Below, one piece after another: positions 15,779 to 22,688 of a stretch of 40,282 nt of DNA. The notes under the pieces were generated by a model. That model had not been told where the DNA came from. It made no database searches and worked only from the letters and a program-made list of their open reading frames with translations. Positions within the stretch are counted from its first letter, which is position 1. Every line of letters starts with the position of its first letter. The position numbers and the translations under genes are program-made. The stretch spans positions 1-40,282 of the forward strand of contig CAJXKR010000002.1 of the NCBI GenBank assembly GCA_913055815.1. The letters run 5' to 3'. This DNA comes from an uncultured Desulfohalobiaceae bacterium. Lineage in GTDB: Bacteria; Desulfobacterota; Desulfovibrionia; Desulfovibrionales; Desulfothermaceae.

Positions 15779-16215
15779 AAGATACTCTGGAAGTTTTGGT
15801 CCAATGGCTGGACTTGAAGGTACCGAATTGGTTCGCCCTGATCTCCGGGGCCTCCTTGGGCATCCTGGGAGTCTGTGCCCTGGGTTTCCTGGTAGTGGTG
15901 TTCGCCCCGGACAAATCCATAATCCTAATGCCCGGCGTGGTATTGTTTTGCGGTATTAGTTGCGGATACAAGTTCTGGGAAAAAAGACAAAACGACATCA
16001 GGCTGCTCAAGATTGGCATGTATCTGCTGGCCGGTCTTATCACCGCCGGAGTGGGAATTGCGATCCAGTACAACCTGGACAGGTATTTATTTCAGACCCA
16101 GACTCCCCCAGGGGCAATACTGCTACTTATTGTTTGCGGTCCTTTGGGTGCAGTCCTGGGAGTATGGCTGCGTGATAAATATGAGAGACTGCAACAAACA
16201 GGTACGAATCCATAA
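15775..16215 (+). CDS. Small four-helix membrane protein of unknown function
   Basis: 146 residues with four likely membrane helices: about 20-43 (ALISGASLGILGVCALGFLV), 48-65 (IILMPGVVLFCGISCGYKF), 78-98 (GMYLLAGLITAGVGIAIQY) and 113-131 (GAILLLIVCGPLGAVLGVWL). I recognise no family. Its ATG overlaps the stop of the preceding three-TM protein gene, and the oxidoreductase gene follows 27 bases later, so it belongs to the same operon. It may serve the transporter or anchor the enzyme to the membrane, which is a guess. Confidence 0.8.
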   Translation: MKDTLEVLVQWLDLKVPNWFALISGASLGILGVCALGFLVVVFAPDKSIILMPGVVLFCGISCGYKFWEKRQNDIRLLKIGMYLLAGLITAGVGIAIQYNLDRYLFQTQTPPGAILLLIVCGPLGAVLGVWLRDKYERLQQTGTNP

Positions 16216-16242
16216 AAAAGTGTTTCAACAGGAGTTAGTGAT

Positions 16243-18333
16243 ATGGCAGAACAAGTTTACAGCCAGTGCTTTATGTGTTCCATCCGTTGTCCCATAAAGG
16301 TTACAGTGGAAAACGGACAAGTTCGCTTCATCCAGGGCAATCCCCATGTACCGGGAATCAAGGGAAGCTTGTGTCCCAAGGGTGTCGCAGGGTCCGCTCT
16401 TGTGAACGATCCCCAGAGGGTGCAATCCCCCATGATCAGGAACGGCCCCAGGGGGAGCGGACAATGGAGAAGTGCATCCTGGGACGAGGCACTTGATTAT
16501 ATCGCGGACAAGGTAAACAAAATAAAGGAGCAATACGGGGGCAAAAGTATTGCCTTCGGGGAACGCGCCCAATTAAGCACCCATGTGAGCAAGACATTTA
16601 CCAGGGCTGTTCTGGAATCCCCCAACTACTTCTCGCACGATGCCCTTTGCAAGGGTTCTATAAATACCGCGTGCAGATCCTTGTTCGGTTATACCGACGG
16701 GCAGATCGGCATGGACTATTCCAACGCCAAACACCTGGTTCTTTACGGCAGGAATATATTCGAGAGCATCCAAGTCAAGCCGGTGAATCAAATCATGGAT
16801 GCCCTGGAAAACGGGGCAAAACTCACATATATCGATCCCAGGGTAACAGTTACCGCCAGCAAGGCCCACCGCTACTGGATGATTCGTCCCGGCACGGATC
16901 TGGCTTTGAATTACGGACTTATCCATACCATAATAAACGAAAGGCTCTACGACCAAACATTTGTGGATAATTGGGTCAAGGGCATGGATAAGCTAAGCCA
17001 ATTTATCCGTCCCTACACACCGGAATGGACTGAAGGGGAAACCGGGATACCGGCTACGGAAATCCGGGAATTTGCCCGGGAAGTTGCCAAGGACAAGCCC
17101 TCGGTGATCTTTCACATGGGATACAGGGGTGCGCACCATCAAAATGAAATCCACCTCAGGCGTTCCATAATGATACTGAACTCCCTCATGGGGAGCATAG
17201 AAGCCAAGGGAGGCAATTTTATCAAGAAAGGGCCTGGAGAAGTAGACGCAAAACCGGCCAGAAAACTTACAGAACAAGACCTTCCCCATGTGGATGAGGC
17301 CAGGTTCGACAAGGTGGGCACTCCGGATTTTCCCTTGCCAGATCCCAACCACGGAGTAGCCCAAATGTTGCCCCAGGCTATCCTGGACCAGGACCCATAC
17401 CCGATCAAGGGACTTTTTGCATTCAGGTTCGATCCCTTGATGTCCATACCTGATACCAACTTCACCAAAAAGGCTTTGCAAAAACTGGAACTGGTGGTGA
17501 GCATAGATATAAATTACAGCGACATAGCCTGGAATTCGGATGTAATACTCCCGGAATCCACTTATCTGGAGCGCATGGACAGTCCGCAGCAAGCAAACAG
17601 CCTGAAACCACAGATCTTTTTGCGTCAGCCGGCTATAAGCCCGGTGTTTGATACCCTGCCCGGGCCTATTATCCTGAAGCGATTGGCTGAAAAGATGAAC
17701 GCTGGCGAATATTTCCCCTACAACAGCATGGAGGAGTTGGTTGACTGGCAGCTGGAACCCACTGGATTTTGCCTGCAGGACTTCAGGGAAAAAGGCTTTG
17801 TATCCTATACAGACAAAAGTATCTTCTGGGACAGGGAAGATGGTCTCAAATTCAAGACCCCTTCGGGAAAGATAGAGTTCGATTCCTCACTTCTGGAAAA
17901 CGCTGGCTTTGATTCCTTTCCTGAATACGAATCAGCCTCCAAGCCCAAGCAAAAGGACGAGTTCAGGCTGATCGTGGGTAGATGTGCTCAGCACACGCAC
18001 GTATCCACGCAAAACAACCCCCTGCTCAACGAATTGGTCCCGGAGAACGTACTCTGGATTAATTCCAAAAAGGCGGAAGAACTGGGAATTGGTAACAATT
18101 CCCTGGTAAGAGTGGTATCCGGACAAGCTTCCGGTACAATAAAAGCCAAGGTTACTGACTGCATCCATCCGCATTCCGTATTTATGCTCCACGGATTCGG
18201 GCACGAATCCGAACTTGCCCTGCGCTCCTTCAACAAGGGGGTTTCGGATGCAACCCTGCAAAAAAACGTTACTGACAAGGTAGGCGGCAGTCCGGGATTG
18301 CACGAAACCTTTGTGCAAGTAAAGACAGCTTGA
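16243..18333 (+). CDS. Molybdopterin oxidoreductase, polysulfide/thiosulfate reductase-like catalytic subunit, no Tat signal
   Basis: A 696-residue member of the DMSO reductase superfamily binding bis-MGD and one [4Fe-4S] cluster. Cluster ligands are Cys9, Cys12, Cys16 and Cys44 (CFMCSIRC, then GSLCPKG). The likely Mo ligand is Cys136 in SHDALCKGSINTACR, as in PsrA/PhsA-type enzymes. Later landmarks are YIDPRVTVTASKAHRYWMIR (MGD binding), SDVILPESTYLERMDSPQQ and a C-terminal MGD domain with GRCAQHTHVSTQNNPLLNEL. PsrA and PhsA are exported with a twin-arginine leader; this protein starts at the cluster motif, so it should be cytoplasmic. Substrate is unproved; a sulfur oxyanion or polysulfide fits the neighbours. 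AGGAG lies 8 bases before the ATG. The ferredoxin subunit follows 64 bases downstream. Confidence 0.93.
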   Translation: MAEQVYSQCFMCSIRCPIKVTVENGQVRFIQGNPHVPGIKGSLCPKGVAGSALVNDPQRVQSPMIRNGPRGSGQWRSASWDEALDYIADKVNKIKEQYGGKSIAFGERAQLSTHVSKTFTRAVLESPNYFSHDALCKGSINTACRSLFGYTDGQIGMDYSNAKHLVLYGRNIFESIQVKPVNQIMDALENGAKLTYIDPRVTVTASKAHRYWMIRPGTDLALNYGLIHTIINERLYDQTFVDNWVKGMDKLSQFIRPYTPEWTEGETGIPATEIREFAREVAKDKPSVIFHMGYRGAHHQNEIHLRRSIMILNSLMGSIEAKGGNFIKKGPGEVDAKPARKLTEQDLPHVDEARFDKVGTPDFPLPDPNHGVAQMLPQAILDQDPYPIKGLFAFRFDPLMSIPDTNFTKKALQKLELVVSIDINYSDIAWNSDVILPESTYLERMDSPQQANSLKPQIFLRQPAISPVFDTLPGPIILKRLAEKMNAGEYFPYNSMEELVDWQLEPTGFCLQDFREKGFVSYTDKSIFWDREDGLKFKTPSGKIEFDSSLLENAGFDSFPEYESASKPKQKDEFRLIVGRCAQHTHVSTQNNPLLNELVPENVLWINSKKAEELGIGNNSLVRVVSGQASGTIKAKVTDCIHPHSVFMLHGFGHESELALRSFNKGVSDATLQKNVTDKVGGSPGLHETFVQVKTA

Positions 18334-18397
18334 AAAAATGGCAATCCAAAAGGATGGAAAAACACAATAAAGCTAACAGTTAAGCGGAGCTAAAAAT

Positions 18398-18898
18398 ATG
18401 AGCAAATACTATCTGTTTCAGGATCAAAAGAAATGTATTGGTTGCGAGGCATGTGTGGCAGCCTGCAAAGTCAAGAACAATCTTTCTTACGGTCCCCTGC
18501 CCTGCCTGATAGTAACAGTGGGACCGAAATGGGTGGGTGAGCAGCCCAGGACTTCCTTTACCTATATGTCCTGTTTCCATTGCGAGAACCCCTGGTGTGT
18601 TGCTGCCTGCCCCACTGGTGCCATGCAGAAGAGGAGCGAAGATGGTATTGTCTTTGTGGACCAGAACCTGTGTGTGGGCTGCAAGACCTGTATGTCCGCA
18701 TGTCCATGGGGAGCCCCGCAGTGGGATCCTTCCAACGGCAAGGTGGTAAAGTGCGACTTGTGCATGGATCGCGTGGACGCAGGGCTGGATCCAGCCTGCG
18801 TTACTGTCTGCACCACTGACTGTCTCCATTTCGGGACCCCGGATCAAATACCGGAAATCAGGAGAAAGAGATATGCCCGGGCCAAGGCTTGGGAATGA
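18398..18898 (+). CDS. Four-cluster ferredoxin subunit (NrfC/PhsB/PsrB type)
   Basis: A 166-residue electron-transfer protein with four [4Fe-4S] motifs in the DMSO-reductase beta-subunit order: CIGCEACVAAC (13-23), CFHCENPWCVAACP, CVGCKTCMSACPWG and CDLCMDRVDAGLDPACVTVC. These wire electrons to the molybdopterin subunit encoded just upstream. No signal peptide is present, consistent with a cytoplasmic complex. No NrfD/PsrC-type membrane quinol subunit follows; flavin and NuoG-like subunits follow instead, suggesting electrons come from NAD(P)H or ferredoxin rather than quinol. GGAG lies 8 bases before the ATG. Confidence 0.95.
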   Translation: MSKYYLFQDQKKCIGCEACVAACKVKNNLSYGPLPCLIVTVGPKWVGEQPRTSFTYMSCFHCENPWCVAACPTGAMQKRSEDGIVFVDQNLCVGCKTCMSACPWGAPQWDPSNGKVVKCDLCMDRVDAGLDPACVTVCTTDCLHFGTPDQIPEIRRKRYARAKAWE

Positions 18899-19119
18899 TA
18901 GAAAAGTTTTAAGGTTTTAAGGTGTTAAGGTTTTAGGTAAGAAAAACAACTAGTTATTCCAACTGACTACCGATATACAGACTACAGACGCACTGTTTTT
19001 GCCCGCAAGGGAATGGGAGTTAACATGAAAAAAGTTTTATGTTTTAGAGTTTTAAGGTTTTAAGGTGTAGAATAAGACTTTTCATCATTCGTTGTGCCCG
19101 CAAGGGAATGGGAGTTAAT
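18899..19119 (+). repeat. Dispersed repeat units that provide the start region of the flavoprotein gene
   Basis: A partial, diverged unit (18899-19022) and a fuller one (19023-19119) of the family seen at 12843-13088. Both end in GCCCGCAAGGGAATGGGAGTTAA. The second ends exactly at the ATG at 19120, so its GGGAG is the ribosome site of the real gene. The segment also has short AAGGTTTTAAGGT-type repeats. It may separate expression of the flavin/NuoG-like part from the first part of the cluster. Confidence 0.7.
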
Positions 19120-21285
19120 ATGAATATAAGCAGATGCCAAGTGATAGAGACCTACGATTGGATCCAGGGGAAGCAGGATGCCGGAGAGTTGACACATCCG
19201 CGCTGCAGGCAGAAGGCTTCGGAAGCCCTGGAACTTGTGCACGATATCGCAACAGGCAGTGCAGGGAACGAACATTTGACCGCCCTGACATCCCTGGGCA
19301 AGACACTGGAACAAGAGGGACTCACCCCGGAATGTAAACAGCTGGGCCAAAAACTGAGCCAAATACTGCAAGAGAACCGGGAAGTCTTTCAAAGTCATAT
19401 ACTGACTCATACCTGCCCCAGCGGGGATTGTCCCCAACTCACCCCCTCCCCCTGCCAAATGGCCTGTCCGGCTGGAATCGATGTTCCCAGCTATCTCACC
19501 CTGATCGGACAGGGCAGATACGAAGAGGCAATACGCATAATCAGGCGGGACAATCCCTTTGCTTGGGTTTGCGGACTGGTCTGCACCCATCCCTGTGAGT
19601 TTATGTGTGTAAGGGGCAGGATGGACAGTCCCATTTCCATAATGCAACTAAAAGGATTTGCTGCGGAAAAGGCAATATCCGCACAGAGATATATAAACCC
19701 GGAACAACAGGAAGATAATGGGAAGAAGGTCTGCGTACTGGGAGCCGGTCCCGGAGGCTTGGCCGGGGCATACTACCTGGCCCTGATGGGCTACCGGGTG
19801 ACGGTGTTGGAGTCCCTTCCGGTTGCAGGCGGTATGATGATGGTGGGCATTCCCAGATATCGCCTGCCCAGGGAAGTTATAGACCGGGAAGTCTCCATGA
19901 TAGAAGATCTGGGTGTGGAAATCCGCCTGAACACCAAAGTGGGCAGGGATGTCAGCATCCAGGACCTGAAAAACGAGGGTTTTCAAGCCTTCTTGCTAGC
20001 GATTGGTGCACATACTTCCTACAAGCTGGGTATCGAGGGTGAAGACGATTATCAGCAGGTAGAGTCTGCAGTGGATTTCCTGCGCAGGGTGAATCTGGGT
20101 AATCACCGCAAACCCGGCAAGAGGGTTGCCATCGTGGGTGGCGGCAATGTCGCCATCGACGCTGCCAGGACCTGCATTCGCCTGGGGTGCGAATCCGTAA
20201 GCGTCCTCTACCGCAGAAGCCACGACCAAATGCCAGCGCACAAGGAAGAAGTGATCGAGGCTGAAGAAGAAGGAGTGGGCTTTTCCTTTCTTACCGTACC
20301 ATCCCGGATCGTGGGTGAACAAGGCAAGGTGTGCGGGATAAAATGCCTGCGGGCGGAACTAAGCGAGCCTGATGCAAACGGCAGGCAAAAACCAATGCCA
20401 GTTGAAGGTAGTGAACACACTATGGAAGTGGATGCTGTGATCCCGGCCATTGGGCAGGGAGTGGATGCTAGCGGCTTGGAAGACCTGCAGGAGATCAGCT
20501 GGACCAAAAGGAATACCATCTCCGTACATACCTCCAGCATGGAGACGCATTCACCCGGATACTTCGCAGCAGGAGACGTGGTAACAGGTCCGGCAACCAT
20601 AGTAGAAGCGATAGCAGGCGGAAAAAAGGCGGCACTGGCAATCAACCGCTATTTCGAGGACATTCCCCAGCCTTCGATGCCGCCTGTACCTGTCAGGAGG
20701 AGAAAACTGGACTTCCCTAATATACCCGCCTCCCTGAAGATGGACCTGGACAGGCCGAATGTGGAGGTACTAAACACTGAGAGGAGAAGGATCACCTTTC
20801 AGCAAGTGCACCTGGGACTGACTGAAGACAAGGCCAATAGTGAGTGTAAAAGGTGTTTGAGATGCGACGTTTGCATGAGGTGCGGCAAGTGTGTACAGAT
20901 TTGCAGGGATCAGATGGGAATAGACGCACTGCAAATCGGATACTTGGATTTTGATAATCCGGGCAGGACAGACTTGAAGATTGCCGCGGAACGTTGTATA
21001 TGCTGCGGAGCCTGCGCCACAAACTGCCCCACCGGGGCAATGCAAATGTACGATCAAGACGGAGAACGCGTTCTTTCCCTGTGTGGTACTGAACTGAACA
21101 GATTAAAGCTTGAATATTGCGAGTATTGTGGTAAGGTCTTGGGACCGAGGAGGTACCACGATTATATTACCAACAGGCTAAAGGACATAAGCCCGGCCCT
21201 GGGCAACCGCAGTATCTGCATAGATTGCGCCAGGAAGCACAGCGGTCAAGTGCACGCGGAAACCGAGCCCCCGAACAAATTTTAG
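19120..21285 (+). CDS. GltD/NfnB-like FAD-NAD(P)H oxidoreductase with N-terminal degenerate NuoF-type domain and C-terminal ferredoxin domain
   Basis: About 721 residues in four parts. Residues 1-105 resemble the NuoF C-terminal FeS domain (spacing of THPRC, LTPECKQLGQ and SHILTHTCPSGDC), but the CxxCxxC of NuoF is reduced to one Cys, so the N3-type cluster is probably lost. Residues 106-185 are the GltD-type FeS domain (CQMACPAGIDVPSYL, VCGLVCTHPCEFMCVRG). Then comes the two-nucleotide core: FAD site VLGAGPGGLAGAYYLALMGY, NAD(P)H site VAIVGGGNVAIDAARTCIRL and GYFAAGDVVTGPATIVEAIA. The C-terminus has two [4Fe-4S] motifs (CDVCMRCGKCVQIC, CICCGACATNCPTGAM) and a zinc-ribbon-like end (CEYCGK, CIDCARKH). 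It likely passes NAD(P)H electrons to the ferredoxin and Mo subunits. ATG 19120 is chosen for GGGAG at 5 bases; ATG 19108 lacks spacing. Confidence 0.92.
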   Translation: MNISRCQVIETYDWIQGKQDAGELTHPRCRQKASEALELVHDIATGSAGNEHLTALTSLGKTLEQEGLTPECKQLGQKLSQILQENREVFQSHILTHTCPSGDCPQLTPSPCQMACPAGIDVPSYLTLIGQGRYEEAIRIIRRDNPFAWVCGLVCTHPCEFMCVRGRMDSPISIMQLKGFAAEKAISAQRYINPEQQEDNGKKVCVLGAGPGGLAGAYYLALMGYRVTVLESLPVAGGMMMVGIPRYRLPREVIDREVSMIEDLGVEIRLNTKVGRDVSIQDLKNEGFQAFLLAIGAHTSYKLGIEGEDDYQQVESAVDFLRRVNLGNHRKPGKRVAIVGGGNVAIDAARTCIRLGCESVSVLYRRSHDQMPAHKEEVIEAEEEGVGFSFLTVPSRIVGEQGKVCGIKCLRAELSEPDANGRQKPMPVEGSEHTMEVDAVIPAIGQGVDASGLEDLQEISWTKRNTISVHTSSMETHSPGYFAAGDVVTGPATIVEAIAGGKKAALAINRYFEDIPQPSMPPVPVRRRKLDFPNIPASLKMDLDRPNVEVLNTERRRITFQQVHLGLTEDKANSECKRCLRCDVCMRCGKCVQICRDQMGIDALQIGYLDFDNPGRTDLKIAAERCICCGACATNCPTGAMQMYDQDGERVLSLCGTELNRLKLEYCEYCGKVLGPRRYHDYITNRLKDISPALGNRSICIDCARKHSGQVHAETEPPNKF

Positions 21286-21356
21286 CAGTACTTGCGTGTC
21301 TTGGACTGAATAAGTCGGGCTAATCTGGAGATTTTAATAAGAAACGGGGTAACATT

Positions 21357-21566
21357 ATGACATTTAGCCAGGGACAAAAGGTGGAGATTTTTCAAAGCTC
21401 CGGGGACGAAAGCTGGGAGACCTACATGGAGGAATTTATAGGAATGCACGGGGTAATCACCGACCCGGATGCGAACAAGAACGACCCGGACGACCTGGTG
21501 GAAGTCAGCCTGGACGAGAAGGGCACTTTCCGCTTTCCCCAGGACTGCTTGAAGATAATTTCCTGA
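21357..21566 (+). CDS. Small conserved-looking acidic protein, possible SH3-like fold
   Basis: 69 residues, acidic, without Cys clusters except one Cys near the end (FPQDCLKI). The pattern GQKVEIF, then FIGMHGVITDPDAN, LVEVSLDEKGTFRFPQD suggests a small beta-barrel of SH3/KOW type, but I do not recognise a family. It sits between the flavoprotein and NuoG-like genes, 71 bases after one and 18 before the other, in the same direction, so it is probably an accessory or assembly protein of that enzyme. Its ribosome site is weak. Confidence 0.7.
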   Translation: MTFSQGQKVEIFQSSGDESWETYMEEFIGMHGVITDPDANKNDPDDLVEVSLDEKGTFRFPQDCLKIIS

Positions 21567-21584
21567 ACACGAGGATAATCGCAT

Positions 21585-22337
21585 ATGCCAGAGGTAATAC
21601 TGAACAATAGCCCAATTTCGGCAAGACAAGACCAAAACATCCTGGAACTGGCCCGTGAACATGATATCGAGATACCGGCGCTCTGTTACCACCCGGCGCT
21701 TTCTCCGGCCGCTTCCTGCAAATTGTGCGCAGTGGAAGTAAAGACCCCGGACAAGCCTTTCCAGATCAAGCTGGCATGTGTTACAAAAGTAAAACCGGGA
21801 ATGGAGATAAAGACAGAATCAGCAGCAGTTTACGAGGCCAGGACTACTGCCTTCAACACCCTTATAAGATATGCACCTGAATCCGAAGCTATTCGTGACC
21901 TGGCCCGCAAGTTCTCTATTGACCTTGGTCCTACACCGGACGAATGCATCCGTTGCAGGCTCTGCATCAGGGTTTGCAAAGAAGTAGTGGGGGCCGATGC
22001 CCTGGGTATGGAAAAGAGGGGAAGTGAAAATTTTGTAGTTCCCAAAGAGGGGAATGAATGTATCGGCTGCGGTACCTGCGCAAATATTTGCCCCACAGGT
22101 GCAATCAAAATGAAGGACCGGGACAATATTCGCTACATCTATATAAGGGATGAAATAATCAGCCAAAACCCCTTGCTTCGCTGCGAGGCCTGCGGGAAAT
22201 ACTTCGCTACCAGCAAGTTCCTGAACCTGGTACAACAAAGGGAGCGCGAGGCACAACATCCTGAATTGAAGGAACAACACAATTACTGTCCCACGTGTGC
22301 CAAACTCCTTTCTGACAAGACAAAACTATCTCCCTAA
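21585..22337 (+). CDS. NuoG N-terminal-like FeS protein ([2Fe-2S] plus two [4Fe-4S])
   Basis: 250 residues. The N-terminus is a [2Fe-2S] ferredoxin fold with Cys34, Cys45, Cys48 and Cys65 (CYHPALSPAASCKLC, LAC), as in NuoG, HndD and HoxU. The His-Cys3 cluster segment that normally follows in NuoG is absent. Two [4Fe-4S] motifs follow: Cys121/124/127/131 (CIRCRLCIRVC) and Cys159/162/165/169 (CIGCGTCANICPTGAI). The tail carries a zinc-ribbon-like pair (CEACGKYFATSKFLN and CPTCAK) that resembles the tail of the flavoprotein two genes upstream. It probably connects an electron donor to the enzyme complex. GAGG lies 10 bases before the ATG. It is the last gene of the cluster. Confidence 0.9.
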   Translation: MPEVILNNSPISARQDQNILELAREHDIEIPALCYHPALSPAASCKLCAVEVKTPDKPFQIKLACVTKVKPGMEIKTESAAVYEARTTAFNTLIRYAPESEAIRDLARKFSIDLGPTPDECIRCRLCIRVCKEVVGADALGMEKRGSENFVVPKEGNECIGCGTCANICPTGAIKMKDRDNIRYIYIRDEIISQNPLLRCEACGKYFATSKFLNLVQQREREAQHPELKEQHNYCPTCAKLLSDKTKLSP

Positions 22338-22688
22338 GAGCTGTCATTTCTCCAAAAATTTTTAGTATACTGGACAGTCAAAAGTTTTAACATAATCTTC
22401 TGAAACTACGATTTGTTATATCGCACCTGAATGCACCTTCCCTCCTTATAACATAACTCATTGTTTTAATTCAAAAAATCGAAAATAGAATCTAGAGCTT
22501 CGAACTCTTTCTTTAATTTGTTGTTTTAAAGATTTTCATTTTTTGGCTGAACTAAAATTAGAATTGCCGCAGGATAAAATAATCCATTGAAAAACAGAAT
22601 ACTTGCTGATAAAAATACGTATAAAATCAGTCTTTGGATGTGGAGTGGCTTCTATTAATTAAACTGATAATAATTGTGAGAGATAAGC
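22338..22688. other. Intergenic region, no gene seen
   Basis: 351 AT-rich bases between the oxidoreductase cluster and the HDOD kinase gene. No convincing open frame, terminator hairpin or sigma-54 site was found. A weak sigma-70-like pair (TTGAAA at 22587-22592, 17 bases, TAAAAA) points toward the kinase gene. Confidence 0.4.

Noticed and set aside
18899-19119. Tandem AAGGTTTTAAGGT repeats considered as a CRISPR-like array
   Set aside because: Units are short, AT-rich, irregular and lack unique spacers of constant length; they belong to the dispersed repeat family.
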